64,000 nucleotides of DNA, taken from the NCBI RefSeq assembly GCF_002217405.1, contig NZ_MUHE01000027.1, positions 1 through 64,000 on the forward strand, read 5' to 3'. The position numbers were made by a program, and so were the translations under genes. Below are positions 9,042 to 18,504 of the stretch, one piece after another (position 1 is the stretch's first letter; each line of letters starts with the position of its first letter). Source of the DNA: Flavobacterium psychrophilum DSM 3660 = ATCC 49418. Lineage in GTDB: Bacteria > Bacteroidota > Bacteroidia > Flavobacteriales > Flavobacteriaceae. The notes beneath the pieces are model-generated. The model was not told the DNA's origin and searched no databases. It was given only the letters and a program-made list of their open reading frames with translations.

Positions 9042-9551
9042 ATGAAAAACTTATTAGAAAAAGATTATCCAGCATATTACGGCACTTATATAAATCACGT
9101 AAAAAATGATGATTGTGTATTAGCGATGGAAGAAAATTTAAATGATTTTGTAACTTTTATCGAAAACATTTCGATAGAAAAACACAATTATAAATACCAA
9201 GATAATAAATGGAGTATCAAAGATATCGTTCGACATATTATTGATACCGAAAGGATTTTTGCATACAGAGCCTTGCGTTTTGCAAGATTTGACAGCACAC
9301 CCATTGCTGGTTTCGAAGAAAATGATTATGCCGCAAACGTAAACACAACGACTATCGAAATGCCAGATTTGCTTCAGGAATTTATACTGGTTAGAAAATC
9401 GACCATAAAATTATTTGATAGTTTTACACAAGAAATGTTAGTTGCAAAAGGAACTGCATCAGGCAAAGAAATATCAGTTTTAGCAATCGGATTTATTATT
9501 TCCGGACATGCAATTCACCATCAAAATGTTATAGCAGAAAGGTATTTGTAG
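9042..9551 (+). CDS. DinB-family protein
   Basis: The 169-residue protein is a DinB/YfiT four-helix-bundle protein. The three metal-binding histidines are visible in DIVRHIIDTERI near residue 66 and in the late GHAIHHQNVIAERY near residue 153; FARFDSTPIAGFEENDYA is a typical family segment. Such proteins include thiol-S-transferases (BstA-like) and many uncharacterised stress-induced enzymes. No partner gene points to a function. It converges on the LOG-family gene, with a shared inverted repeat between them. Confidence 0.85.
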   Translation: MKNLLEKDYPAYYGTYINHVKNDDCVLAMEENLNDFVTFIENISIEKHNYKYQDNKWSIKDIVRHIIDTERIFAYRALRFARFDSTPIAGFEENDYAANVNTTTIEMPDLLQEFILVRKSTIKLFDSFTQEMLVAKGTASGKEISVLAIGFIISGHAIHHQNVIAERYL

Positions 9552-9571
9552 TAATTTTATGCTCTGTATAT

Positions 9572-9620
9572 TTGTTTAATCGTTTAACCGAAATAAACTT
9601 TCAATGAAACGATTAAACAA
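9572..9620. terminator. Inverted repeat between convergent genes, possible bidirectional terminator
   Basis: Perfect 14-base arms TTGTTTAATCGTTT (9572-9585) and AAACGATTAAACAA (9607-9620) are separated by 21 bases. The stem is weak and lacks a T-run, so it may be a repeat rather than a terminator. Confidence 0.45.
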
Positions 9621-9634
9621 TTACATAATTTAGC

Positions 9635-10363
9635 CTAAAAATTTGGGCTCAAATCGTATTTTTTATAAAATCTATCCAAAGCATCAACCACCTCATCTTC
9701 GGTATCTACAATCTGAATAAGTTTCATATCATCTTGCGAAACTGTTTTTTCACGTTCTATCATCACTTGTTGCACCCAATCCATCAATCCAGACCAGAAA
9801 GTAGTACCAACTAAAATAATAGGAAATTTTCCAATTTTTTTGGTCTGGATCAAAGTAATAGCTTCAAATAATTCGTCAAGAGTTCCAAAACCACCAGGCA
9901 TAACCACAAATCCTTGCGAATACTTCACAAACATCACTTTACGAACAAAAAAGTAATCAAAATTAAGGTTTTTATCCTTGTCTATATAAGGATTATAATG
10001 CTGCTCGAAAGGCAACACGATATTCAATCCAACCGAAGTACCTTCGCCACGATGCGCCCCTTTGTTTCCAGCTTCCATAATTCCTGGGCCTCCACCAGTA
10101 ATTACCCCATAACCTGCTTTACTTATTTTATAAGCAATATTTTCTGCTAATATGTAATATTTATCATCTGGTTTTGTTCTGGCCGAACCAAAAATAGACA
10201 CACAAGGTCCAATTCTCGCCATACTTTCGTAACCATTTACAAACTCCGACATAATCTTAAAAATTGCCCATGAATCGTTAGTACGAATCTCATTCCACGT
10301 TTTTTGTTTCAGTTTGTCTTGTATTACCTTGTCTTCGTCGTGGTCAAAATCTTTTAATTTCAT
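9635..10363 (-). CDS. LOG-family nucleotide 5'-monophosphate phosphoribohydrolase (TIGR00730)
   Basis: The 242-residue protein has the Rossmann-like LOG fold: SIFGSARTKPDD near residue 57, VITGGGPGIMEAGNKGA near residue 95, and the signature PGGFGTLDELFEA near residue 157. LOG proteins release the base from N6-modified AMP or plain AMP/GMP (PpnN-like). It is longer than plant LOG at the N-terminus (about 50 extra residues), the usual form in Bacteroidetes. Upstream lies a hairpin repeat and then uvrA on the same strand, so a separate promoter is likely. Confidence 0.88.
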   Translation of the reverse strand: MKLKDFDHDEDKVIQDKLKQKTWNEIRTNDSWAIFKIMSEFVNGYESMARIGPCVSIFGSARTKPDDKYYILAENIAYKISKAGYGVITGGGPGIMEAGNKGAHRGEGTSVGLNIVLPFEQHYNPYIDKDKNLNFDYFFVRKVMFVKYSQGFVVMPGGFGTLDELFEAITLIQTKKIGKFPIILVGTTFWSGLMDWVQQVMIEREKTVSQDDMKLIQIVDTEDEVVDALDRFYKKYDLSPNF

Positions 10364-10377
10364 TTTATTATTTTTTT

Positions 10378-10459
10378 AGGAGCTATTTCCTGCTTTTCGC
10401 TATATCTTTTCCTTGCTAAAGGAGCAAGAAAAAGGATATCGCTACAATCAGGGCTAGGG
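10378..10459. repeat. Interspersed hairpin repeat, copy 1
   Basis: An 82-base element starting AGGAGCTATTTCC and ending GGGCTAGGG has a central hairpin, CTTTTCCTTGCT paired with AGCAAGAAAAAG. It matches the element at 40912-40990 in reverse orientation over its whole length. Similar elements are, from memory, common between genes in Flavobacterium genomes. Confidence 0.8.
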
Positions 10460-10498
10460 CACCCGTGTTCAATTTATATTTTTGTAAAAAACAGCAAG

Positions 10499-13330
10499 CT
10501 AAAGTAATTCTTTTTTAAGAAACCTTGCCGTATAACTTTTTTTATTTTTTGCCACTTCTTCTGGCGTTCCTTTAGCCACCACATTTCCACCAGCTTTTCC
10601 GCCTTCAGGACCAATATCTACAATATAATCGGCGAGTTTTATCACATCCATATTGTGTTCGATAATCAAGATGGTATTTCCTTTATCGACTAATTTATTA
10701 ATCACATCCATTAGCACTCTAATATCTTCAAAATGCAAACCTGTTGTGGGTTCATCTAGAATATAAAAGGTATTTCCCGTATCTTTTTTGCTTAATTCGC
10801 CAGCCAGTTTTATACGTTGGGCTTCGCCTCCAGAAAGTGTTGTACTTTGTTGTCCTAGAGTAATATAACCCAAACCAACATCTTGCAAGGTTTTTACTTT
10901 TCGGTGTATTTTGGGAATCATTTCAAAAAACGGAACCGCTTCGTCAATGGTCATATTTAAGACATCAGAAATAGATTTTCCTTTAAACCGTATTTCGAGT
11001 GTTTCCCTGTTAAAACGCTTCCCTTGACAGTTTTCGCATTCTACATATACATCGGGCAGAAAACTCATTTCTATGGTTCTAACGCCAGAACCTTCACAGG
11101 TTTCGCAGCGTCCGCCTTTTACATTAAAACTAAAACGTCCTGCTTTATAACCACGAATCATACTTTCGGAAGTCATGGTAAACAGGTTTCTAATTTCGGT
11201 AAAAACTTCGGTATAAGTGGCAGGATTAGAACGTGGTGTTCGTCCAATCGGGCTTTGATCTATATCAATAACTTTATCAATATGTTCTAAACCTTCAATT
11301 TTTTTGTAGGGTTTTGGTTTTTTTACACCATTAAAATAAAAGGCATTCAGAATAGGGTAGAGCGTCTCGTTTATTAATGTCGATTTTCCCGAACCTGAAA
11401 CTCCAGTTATGCAAATCAATTTTCCCAAAGGCAAATCTATCGAAACATTTTTTAAATTATTTCCAGTTGCACCGGTTAATTTTAGAAATTTTCCGTTGCC
11501 TTCACGACGTTTTTTCGGAATGTCAAATTTCATTGTTCCGTTCAAATATTGAGCAGTAATGGTATTTCCTTTTAGTATTTCTTTAGGTGTTCCTTTACTT
11601 ATAATTTCGCCTCCATATTTTCCTGCTTTTGGACCAATATCAATCACATAATCGGCACGTTCTATCATGTCTTTATCATGTTCTACTACAATAACAGAGT
11701 TTCCAATATCTCGTAATTGTTCTAACGAATGTATTAGTTTTTCGTTGTCACGTTGGTGCAAACCAATGCTCGGTTCATCTAAAATATATAAAACACCTAC
11801 CAATTGCGACCCAATTTGAGTTGCCAAACGAATGCGTTGTGCTTCGCCACCAGAAAGGGATTTCGAACTTCGGCTAATGGCTAGATATTCTAAACCCACA
11901 TTCATCAAAAAGTTTAATCTGTCTTTTATTTCTTTAATAACTTCGGTAGCAATTCGTTTTTGTTTGTCTGACAAATGATTGTCTAAATCGTGAAACCAAG
12001 CTGTTAAGTCCGAAATGTCCATATTAGATAAATGGGCAATATTTTGTTCGTTTATTTTAAAATATAATGATTCTTTTTTTAGTCTAGAACCTTGGCAGGT
12101 AGGGCAATTTACTTCGTCCATAAATGCTGCTGCCCAACGTTTTAAGGTCGATGAACCTGAATCGTCGTGTTGTGATTTTATAAATGCCGAAATTCCTTCA
12201 AATTCTATTTTATATTCTTTGGTAACGCCAGCCGTTTTTGATGTTACTGAGAATTTTTCTTTGCCTCCATTTAGCATCATTTGCATGGCTTCGTCGGAAA
12301 TGGTTTCGATAGCATCAGTTAATTTAAAATCGAATTTTTCAGCAATAAATTCTAATTGTTTAAAAATCCAAGAACTTTTATATTCGCCAAGTGGCTCAAA
12401 TCCACCAGCTTTAATAGATAATTTAGGGTTTGGAATTATTTTTTTAATATTTATTTCATTAATTGTTCCCAAACCATTACAATTAGGACAAGCTCCTTTT
12501 GGCGAATTGAACGAAAATAAGTTTGGTTCAGGATTCTGGTATGATATTCCAGTGGTTGGGCACATTAAATTTCTAGAAAAAAATCGAACTTGGTTGCTAT
12601 CTTGGTCTAAAACCATTAATACATTTTCTCCGTAATGCATGGCTGTATTAATGCTTTCTGATATTCTTTTTTGCACATCATCAGTAGTATCTACTACAAT
12701 CCTGTCGATAACGGTTTCTATATCGTGGGTTTTGTATCGGTCAAGTTTCATACCTGTGGTAATGTCTTTTACTTCGCCATTAATACGAACTTTCAAGAAA
12801 CCTTGTTTGGCAATTTGTTGAAACAATTCGGCATAATGTCCTTTTCTTGCACGAATAATAGGTGCGAGGATATTGATTCTTTTTCCAGAGAAATCTTTGA
12901 TGATTAAATCTTTAATTTGCTCATCAGAATAGGAAACCATTTTCTCGTCTGTATTGTAACTGTACGCCTCACCAGCACGAGCAAAAAGCAAACGTAGGAA
13001 ATCATAAATCTCTGTAATTGTTCCTACCGTAGAACGTGGCGATTTAGAAGTTGTTTTTTGTTCGATGGCAATTACGGGCGATAACCCATCAATTTTATCT
13101 ACATCAGGACGTTCTAATCCGCCCAGAAATTGTCTGGCATAAGCCGAAAAAGTTTCTATATAACGGCGTTGTCCTTCGGCATAAATGGTATCGAAAGCCA
13201 AAGATGATTTTCCTGAACCTGAAAGTCCAGTAATAACCACCAGTTTTTCACGAGGAATAGAAATGTCTATATTTTTGAGATTATGAACGCGAGCGCCAAT
13301 AACTTCGATGGTATTATCGTTTTCTAACAT
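10499..13330 (-). CDS. uvrA: UvrABC system protein A
   Basis: The protein is a full-length excinuclease damage sensor of 943 residues. Both ABC modules are present: Walker [13 protein letters not shown] near residue 30 and [12 protein letters not shown] near residue 640, with signature [12 protein letters not shown] and [12 protein letters not shown] motifs, and zinc-binding CPNCNGLG and [17 protein letters not shown] pairs. I take the ATG at 13328-13330. A longer reading frame opens at a TTG at 13348, but that codon overlaps a TAnnTTTG promoter motif and the extra six residues are not family-like. UvrB and UvrC are not in the window. Confidence 0.97.
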   Translation of the reverse strand: MLENDNTIEVIGARVHNLKNIDISIPREKLVVITGLSGSGKSSLAFDTIYAEGQRRYIETFSAYARQFLGGLERPDVDKIDGLSPVIAIEQKTTSKSPRSTVGTITEIYDFLRLLFARAGEAYSYNTDEKMVSYSDEQIKDLIIKDFSGKRINILAPIIRARKGHYAELFQQIAKQGFLKVRINGEVKDITTGMKLDRYKTHDIETVIDRIVVDTTDDVQKRISESINTAMHYGENVLMVLDQDSNQVRFFSRNLMCPTTGISYQNPEPNLFSFNSPKGACPNCNGLGTINEINIKKIIPNPKLSIKAGGFEPLGEYKSSWIFKQLEFIAEKFDFKLTDAIETISDEAMQMMLNGGKEKFSVTSKTAGVTKEYKIEFEGISAFIKSQHDDSGSSTLKRWAAAFMDEVNCPTCQGSRLKKESLYFKINEQNIAHLSNMDISDLTAWFHDLDNHLSDKQKRIATEVIKEIKDRLNFLMNVGLEYLAISRSSKSLSGGEAQRIRLATQIGSQLVGVLYILDEPSIGLHQRDNEKLIHSLEQLRDIGNSVIVVEHDKDMIERADYVIDIGPKAGKYGGEIISKGTPKEILKGNTITAQYLNGTMKFDIPKKRREGNGKFLKLTGATGNNLKNVSIDLPLGKLICITGVSGSGKSTLINETLYPILNAFYFNGVKKPKPYKKIEGLEHIDKVIDIDQSPIGRTPRSNPATYTEVFTEIRNLFTMTSESMIRGYKAGRFSFNVKGGRCETCEGSGVRTIEMSFLPDVYVECENCQGKRFNRETLEIRFKGKSISDVLNMTIDEAVPFFEMIPKIHRKVKTLQDVGLGYITLGQQSTTLSGGEAQRIKLAGELSKKDTGNTFYILDEPTTGLHFEDIRVLMDVINKLVDKGNTILIIEHNMDVIKLADYIVDIGPEGGKAGGNVVAKGTPEEVAKNKKSYTARFLKKELL

Positions 13331-13345
13331 AGTTGAAGTAAAAAA

Positions 13346-13353
13346 CAAAGGTA
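13346..13353 (-). promoter_or_regulatory. Candidate -7 promoter element for uvrA
   Basis: Read on the minus strand this is TACCTTTG, a perfect TAnnTTTG, 15 bases before the uvrA ATG. It excludes the upstream TTG as the start. Confidence 0.5.
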
Positions 13354-13434
13354 CAATTTTGATTGATTATTTTGATGAGGGTAGAAGTATATTTAATTTA
13401 ACCCTTTGGGTGTAATTCGTTTTTTTTATTTTTT

Positions 13435-13550
13435 AACCACATAGAAACATACCTTTTGTTAATTTAATTAAAGCTGTTTCACTTTATTACAGCAAAACAT
13501 AGCTTTGTGAACCAAGAATTGGTCTATCTAACGCTTGTTTCTATGTGGTT
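13435..13550. repeat. Long-loop inverted repeat between uvrA and the ACP phosphodiesterase gene
   Basis: Perfect 15-base arms AACCACATAGAAACA (13435-13449) and TGTTTCTATGTGGTT (13536-13550) enclose 86 bases. The right arm touches the stop codon of the phosphodiesterase gene. The motif looks like a dispersed intergenic repeat rather than a terminator. Confidence 0.7.
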
Positions 13551-14143
13551 TATTTTCGTGTTTTATTTTTTATTTTTTCTAAACAAAAAGCGCTCAATTC
13601 TTCAAAAAACAAAGTAAATTCTTCTTCAAATTCAACATAAAATTCTTGTAATTCGACAACCGCTTCTTGCATATTGGCTCTGTGTTTTGTACGATAATCC
13701 ATTTGAAACAAAATCATTTCTATTCCTGCAATGGTTGCATAATTTACTAACCAATTCCTTTGGGTCATATATGGCAAAAGATGTTGTGTTTTCTCTGTTA
13801 GAATGTTATAATTATCTTCTAGCGATTTATAAAAATTTGCTGCATAATCTTCTAACTTTTCATCACAATAATGACTCCAATTTTTGGCTAAAAAATGATC
13901 GTACAAAATATCCATAATTACGCCAGCATAATGTCCGTATTTTTCATGCAAACGGTGTTTGCTTTTTCGGTACATGGGGTGCGCATCGGTAAAAGTATCA
14001 ATATGACGATGCAAAATAATGCCGTTTTTTACTTCTTCTGGAAAATTTAAATAATCATTGCCACGAATCCCGTCGGCCATAAAATTGCCAATTTTTAGTA
14101 AATCATTATTTCCCGAAAGGAATAAGTGTGCGAGATAGTTCAT
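13550..14143 (-). CDS. Acyl carrier protein phosphodiesterase-like protein
   Basis: The 197-residue protein matches the AcpH family, HD-fold hydrolases that remove 4'-phosphopantetheine from holo-ACP. The start MNYLAHLFLSG, the GNFMADGIRG block near residue 20, GIILHRHIDTFTDAHP near residue 45 and GVIMDILYDHFLAKNW near residue 75 supply the conserved His/Asp ligands. The frame extends upstream to a GTG, but the ATG at 14141-14143 gives the universal family N-terminus. The gene is divergent from glmM. Confidence 0.88.
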   Translation of the reverse strand: MNYLAHLFLSGNNDLLKIGNFMADGIRGNDYLNFPEEVKNGIILHRHIDTFTDAHPMYRKSKHRLHEKYGHYAGVIMDILYDHFLAKNWSHYCDEKLEDYAANFYKSLEDNYNILTEKTQHLLPYMTQRNWLVNYATIAGIEMILFQMDYRTKHRANMQEAVVELQEFYVEFEEEFTLFFEELSAFCLEKIKNKTRK

Positions 14144-14219
14144 TTTAAGACGTATTAAAGTTCTAATGATTTGATTTGTAAAGGTTTTGTAAATATATAA
14201 AAAAAACACAGCGCCTTTG

Positions 14220-14227
14220 TATCTTTG
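14220..14227 (+). promoter_or_regulatory. Candidate -7 promoter element for glmM
   Basis: TATCTTTG matches TAnnTTTG and lies 48 bases before the glmM ATG. It overlaps an upstream in-frame TTG, which argues against that codon as a start. Confidence 0.5.
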
Positions 14228-14275
14228 TACCTTAGAACCTTTTTATATTTGTATTTAAAACGCAAAAAACAAACA

Positions 14276-15664
14276 ATGACTTTAATAAAATCGATATCAG
14301 GAATTCGTGGCACAATAGGCGGAAAAGTTGGAGATAATTTGACCCCAGTTGATGCAGTAAAATTTGCTTCGGCTTACGGAACTTTCTTAAAACAAAGTAG
14401 CAATAAAGACAAACTAAAAGTCATTATAGGTCGTGATGCAAGAATTTCAGGACCAATGATTCATAATTTAGTAATGAATACTTTGTTAGGTTTAGGGATA
14501 GATGTTATCGATCTAGGTTTATCAACAACACCAACAGTTGAAATTGCAGTTCCTTTAGAAAATGCCGATGGCGGAATTATTCTTACCGCTTCTCACAATC
14601 CAAAACAATGGAACGCATTAAAACTATTAAATGCCAAAGGGGAGTTTTTAAGTAGCGATGACGGTGCAAAAATTCTAGAAATTGCAGATGCCGAAGCTTT
14701 CGATTTTTCTGATGTAGATACTTTAGGAGAAATAACCGTTAACGATTCTTATATGGATATTCATATAGATGAAGTACTAAATTTGCCTTTGGTAGATGTT
14801 GAAGCGGTTGCCAAAAGAAAATATAAAGTAGTGGTTGATGCCGTAAATTCTTCGGGCGGAATCATTATCCCTAATTTGTTAGAACAAATGGGTGTAGAAG
14901 TCGTAAAATTATACTGTACCCCAAACGGAGATTTTCCGCACAATCCTGAACCATTAAAAGAACATTTGGGCGATATTTGTAAATTAGTATTAGAAGAAAA
15001 AGCTCATTTCGGAATTGTGGTAGATCCTGATGTAGATCGTCTGGCTTTTATATCTAACGATGGCGAAATGTTTGGCGAAGAATATACACTTGTAGCATGT
15101 GCCGATTATGTTTTAAGTAAAACACCAGGAAATACAGTCTCAAATATGAGTTCGTCTAGAGCTTTGCGTGACATTACAAACAAACACAACGGAAGCTACC
15201 AAGCCAGTGCAGTAGGAGAGGTGAATGTGGTAGAATTAATGAAAAAAACGAATGCTATTATTGGCGGTGAAGGTAACGGCGGAATTATATATCCAGAGTT
15301 GCACTATGGTCGTGATAGTTTGGTGGGTGTAGCTTTGTTCTTAACGTATTTAGCCAATCAGGAGAAAACGGTTGCTCAATTGCGTGCCAGTTACCCACAA
15401 TATTACATGAGCAAGAATAAAATTGAATTGACACCACAAATAAATGTCGATGCCATTCTAACTGCTATGACCGAAAAATATAAGAATGAAAATATTACAA
15501 CCATAGATGGGGTGAAAATAGATTTTGCAGAAAACTGGGTACATTTGCGAAAATCGAATACAGAACCTATTATTCGTATTTATACCGAAGCAGCAACACA
15601 AGAAGAAGCTGATAAATTAGCTTTACGAATTATAGATGAGATTAAAGTAATAGCGGGAATTTAA
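14276..15664 (+). CDS. glmM: Phosphoglucosamine mutase
   Basis: The 462-residue enzyme interconverts glucosamine-6-phosphate and glucosamine-1-phosphate for peptidoglycan and LPS precursors. The phosphoserine loop is TASHNPKQWNALKLL near residue 105, the metal loop is VDPDVDRLAF near residue 245, the sugar loop GGEGNGGIIYPELHYGRDS near residue 330, and the phosphate loop RKSNTEPIIRIYTEA near the end. The ATG at 14276-14278 gives the usual MTLIKSISGIRG start. GlmM and phosphomannomutase are close relatives; family length and the TASHNP context favour GlmM in Bacteroidetes. Confidence 0.92.
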   Translation: MTLIKSISGIRGTIGGKVGDNLTPVDAVKFASAYGTFLKQSSNKDKLKVIIGRDARISGPMIHNLVMNTLLGLGIDVIDLGLSTTPTVEIAVPLENADGGIILTASHNPKQWNALKLLNAKGEFLSSDDGAKILEIADAEAFDFSDVDTLGEITVNDSYMDIHIDEVLNLPLVDVEAVAKRKYKVVVDAVNSSGGIIIPNLLEQMGVEVVKLYCTPNGDFPHNPEPLKEHLGDICKLVLEEKAHFGIVVDPDVDRLAFISNDGEMFGEEYTLVACADYVLSKTPGNTVSNMSSSRALRDITNKHNGSYQASAVGEVNVVELMKKTNAIIGGEGNGGIIYPELHYGRDSLVGVALFLTYLANQEKTVAQLRASYPQYYMSKNKIELTPQINVDAILTAMTEKYKNENITTIDGVKIDFAENWVHLRKSNTEPIIRIYTEAATQEEADKLALRIIDEIKVIAGI

Positions 15665-15746
15665 AAGATAAAATACCTGACTGGTTTCTCAAATCTGTCA
15701 GTTGTGCGTCATTTTAGAACGACAGAAAACCGAAAGAAAATTTGAA

Positions 15747-16715
15747 ATGAAAAAAACAAGCTTTTTACTGATTTTGCTTTTAACATCTTTTGTTTGTCAA
15801 AGTCAAAAATTTGAAAATATTAATATTCTCAAAATCGACACTACCGAAATTGTTCAAATCGGTGGAATTAAACAATTTATTAGCATAAAAGGAAATAACA
15901 AAGAAAATCCAATTCTTTTATTTTTACACGGTGGACCTGGAACTTCTTTAGTAGAAAGTTCAGAAAAATTCACTGAAAAACTAAAAAATGAATTTGTAGT
16001 TGTAAATTGGGATCAAAGAGAAACTGGAGAAACAGGAAAAATAAATTCAGTAAATGAAAATTTAACTCCTGAACTTTTTAAAAATGACGCTTATGAATTG
16101 ATTAAGTACGTTTTAGAAAAATTCAAACATAAAAAATTATACTTAGTTTCGCATTCTTGGGGTTCAGTTCTTGGCTTTGACATTGCAGAAAAACATTCCG
16201 AATTATTATATGCTTACATTCCAATAAGTCCAATTGTAGACCAAAATAAAGCATCAAAATTAACTATGGAAATGTTGAACAATTGGGCAATAAAAACTAA
16301 AGATAGTAATGCAATAACCGAACTTAACTTGGTAAAAATTCCATTTGAAAATCAAAATGATTTGTTTTATTCTCAAAAATGGTTGTTTATTCATAATGGA
16401 GTAGAATTTGCAAGAAAAGAGGATTTCAAAACCAACTATTATAAATGGTTGGCAACTTGGTTTCCAATTTGGAAAAAATCGACAGAAAACAATCTTTTTG
16501 AAACTTTACGGAAAATTAATTGCCCAATATATTTTATCGAAGGAAATGGAGATAAACTTAAATCTCATTATATTGTAAAAGATTACTTTGAATTTATAAA
16601 AGCACCAAAAAAGAAGATGTTTTGGATGAAAAAATCTGGACACACAGTTTATAATTCAGAACCAGAAAAATTACAGAAAATAATAATCGAAAAGATTAAA
16701 CCAGAAACATTGTGA
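15747..16715 (+). CDS. Secreted alpha/beta hydrolase, prolyl aminopeptidase-like (S33)
   Basis: The 322-residue protein carries a signal peptide (MKKTSFLLILLLTSFVCQSQ) and an alpha/beta hydrolase fold. The oxyanion motif HGGPGTS near residue 55, the nucleophile elbow SHSWGS near residue 128, and a late GHTVYN supplying the catalytic His all fit S33 proline iminopeptidase relatives. The frame begins upstream at a TTG, but the ATG at 15747 starts the signal peptide. The gene lies in a cassette-like unit between inverted GTTGTGCG repeats, with a long hairpin after its stop. It has the look of an acquired gene; its substrate is unknown. Confidence 0.82.
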   Translation: MKKTSFLLILLLTSFVCQSQKFENINILKIDTTEIVQIGGIKQFISIKGNNKENPILLFLHGGPGTSLVESSEKFTEKLKNEFVVVNWDQRETGETGKINSVNENLTPELFKNDAYELIKYVLEKFKHKKLYLVSHSWGSVLGFDIAEKHSELLYAYIPISPIVDQNKASKLTMEMLNNWAIKTKDSNAITELNLVKIPFENQNDLFYSQKWLFIHNGVEFARKEDFKTNYYKWLATWFPIWKKSTENNLFETLRKINCPIYFIEGNGDKLKSHYIVKDYFEFIKAPKKKMFWMKKSGHTVYNSEPEKLQKIIIEKIKPETL

Positions 16716-16734
16716 AAAAAAACGACCGCACAAC

Positions 16735-16854
16735 AGCTAGTAAGCAATAGTCGGGAATAAGGCTTAACGGGAATATTTTTTTGTATTTGTAATATTGTGA
16801 TTAATTGAAATATTAAGGATCATTAACCCCGACCATCGCCTACTAGCAAAACGG
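16735..16854. repeat. Long imperfect hairpin after cassette-like unit 1
   Basis: Arms GCTAGTAAGCAATAGTCGGG (from 16737) and its imperfect inverse up to about 16848 flank an AT-rich loop. The fold is interrupted by mismatches, as in attC sites. The remaining spacer to 17016 is AT-rich, with no ORF and one -7 motif at 16991. Confidence 0.7.
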
Positions 16855-16990
16855 TATTTTTTTATTCAAGAAGTTCATCAAAATTTACCAAATTTATCTT
16901 TAAATATTCCAAAATAAACAGCCCAAAATGTTTTAGTCATTGTTGCAAAACTTTATGAGTTGTCACTTTTCTGAAATATTTAAAAAAATG

Positions 16991-16998
16991 TATCTTTG
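16991..16998 (+). promoter_or_regulatory. Candidate -7 promoter element for the class V aminotransferase
   Basis: TATCTTTG matches TAnnTTTG and ends 18 bases before the ATG at 17017. Confidence 0.5.
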
Positions 16999-17016
16999 AA
17001 ACTAAATTAAAACATC

Positions 17017-18504
17017 ATGATTGCTACCCAAACCTCGACTGAATTAGAACAATATTTTCAGCAATTTCGTAATAATATTATTGGTATTAACCAAGAATTT
17101 GAGTCGCCTTTTGGTACACAAAAAATAATTTACACAGATTGGACCGCCAGTGGTCGTTTGTATCGTCCTATTGAAGAAAAATTAATGAACGAATTTGGTC
17201 CTTTTGTAGCCAATACTCATACCGAAACTACTGTTTCAGGTACAGCTATGACTATGGCATATCATGAAGCAAGGCATATCATAAAACGCCATGTAAACGC
17301 AAATGGCGATGATGTTTTAATAAATGATGGCACAGGAATGACTGGTGTTATTAATAAATTTCAACGTATTTTAGGGCTTAAAATGCCCGAAAATCTAAAA
17401 GAATTTGCAAATATCCCCAACGAAATAAAGCCTGTTGTTTTTATTTCGCACATGGAACACCATTCTAACCAAACCTCTTGGTTAGAAACTATTGCCGATG
17501 TGGTTGTAATTCCTTCCTGCGAGCAAGGTTTATTTTGTGTAGATAATTTAAAAAAATTACTAGAACAATATAAAGACAGAAGTTTCAAAATTGCTTCGAT
17601 TACTTCCTGTTCTAACGTGACGGGAATAAGAACACCTTACCATGAAGTGGCAAAGTTAATGCATCAGAATAAAGGTGTTTGCTTTGTAGATTTTGCTTGC
17701 TCAGGACCTTATGTAACTATAGACATGCACCCAACGGATTCAGAAAGTTATCTTGATGCTATTTTCTTTTCTCCACACAAATTTTTGGGAGGACCAGGTA
17801 CTTCTGGCGTACTCATTTTTAATAAAAATTTATACAAAAATAATATACCAGATTGTCCAGGTGGAGGAACAGTTTCTTGGACAAATCCTTGGGGCGAACA
17901 CAAGTATATAGACAATATCGAAGATAGAGAAGACGGAGGAACACCAGGTTTTCTTCAGGTTATAAAAACAGCTTTAGCCATTCAGCTAAAAGAGCAAATG
18001 GGCGTAGCTACTATTTTGAAGCGAGAGCACGAAATAGTTTCGTTTGTTTTTGAAAGCCTTGGAAATATCGAAAATATAAATATTCTTGCCAGTCAGCATA
18101 AGGATAGATTGGGTGTAATCTCTTTTTATATTACCGATTTGCATTTTAATTTAGGCGTAAAAATATTAAATGACAAATTCGGGATTCAAACCCGTGGTGG
18201 TTGCAGTTGCGCAGGAACTTACGGGCATCATTTGCTTCATGTAGACCAAAAAATGTCGCACGATTTAGTTTGCCAAATAGACTTAGGCGATTTATTGCAA
18301 AAACCAGGTTGGATCAGAATGTCTATACACCCAACAACAACAACTTCAGAGATAGAGTTTGTTTGTAATAGTATAAAATCTTTAGCCGAAAACCACAAAC
18401 AATGGTCTAGCGATTATCATTACAATGCAAAAAGTAATGAATATGTGCACAAAAAAGCTTTAAATAAGGAGTTAGAAATGGTAAAAAGTTGGTTTAAAAT
18501 TTAA
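17017..18504 (+). CDS. Class V aminotransferase / cysteine desulfurase-like PLP enzyme
   Basis: The 495-residue protein is a fold-type I PLP enzyme of the SufS/NifS-like class V group. The PLP-binding lysine lies in FFSPHKFLGGPGTSG near residue 260, the pyridoxal-stacking His in HMEHHSNQTSW near residue 150, and a GGCSCAGTYG segment near residue 393 carries candidate catalytic cysteines. It is longer than SufS (about 405 residues) and has a DTDWTASGRLYRPIEE-type opening, marking the distinct uncharacterised subgroup common in flavobacteria. It may act on cysteine or on another amino acid. Its stop overlaps the convergent acyltransferase stop at a TTTAAA palindrome. Confidence 0.85.
   Translation: MIATQTSTELEQYFQQFRNNIIGINQEFESPFGTQKIIYTDWTASGRLYRPIEEKLMNEFGPFVANTHTETTVSGTAMTMAYHEARHIIKRHVNANGDDVLINDGTGMTGVINKFQRILGLKMPENLKEFANIPNEIKPVVFISHMEHHSNQTSWLETIADVVVIPSCEQGLFCVDNLKKLLEQYKDRSFKIASITSCSNVTGIRTPYHEVAKLMHQNKGVCFVDFACSGPYVTIDMHPTDSESYLDAIFFSPHKFLGGPGTSGVLIFNKNLYKNNIPDCPGGGTVSWTNPWGEHKYIDNIEDREDGGTPGFLQVIKTALAIQLKEQMGVATILKREHEIVSFVFESLGNIENINILASQHKDRLGVISFYITDLHFNLGVKILNDKFGIQTRGGCSCAGTYGHHLLHVDQKMSHDLVCQIDLGDLLQKPGWIRMSIHPTTTTSEIEFVCNSIKSLAENHKQWSSDYHYNAKSNEYVHKKALNKELEMVKSWFKI

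Larger units (their letters stand above)
15701..16854. mobile_element. Cassette-like unit 1 carrying the alpha/beta hydrolase gene
   Basis: The unit is bounded by GTTGTGCG at 15701-15708 and its inverted copy CGCACAAC at 16727-16734, with similar TC-TTTT bases inside. Beyond the right copy is a long imperfect hairpin (16735-16854). The layout, a single ORF followed by an attC-like hairpin, parallels cassette-like unit 2 at 26551-27534. No integrase is in the window, so mobility is inferred only. Confidence 0.45.

Noticed and set aside
12015..12635. A 206-codon plus-strand ORF inside uvrA
   Set aside because: It is antisense to uvrA and its composition is that of a reverse-complement shadow.
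13331..13348. An earlier TTG start for uvrA
   Set aside because: The TTG overlaps a TAnnTTTG promoter motif and adds residues not expected in the family; the ATG at 13330 is preferred.
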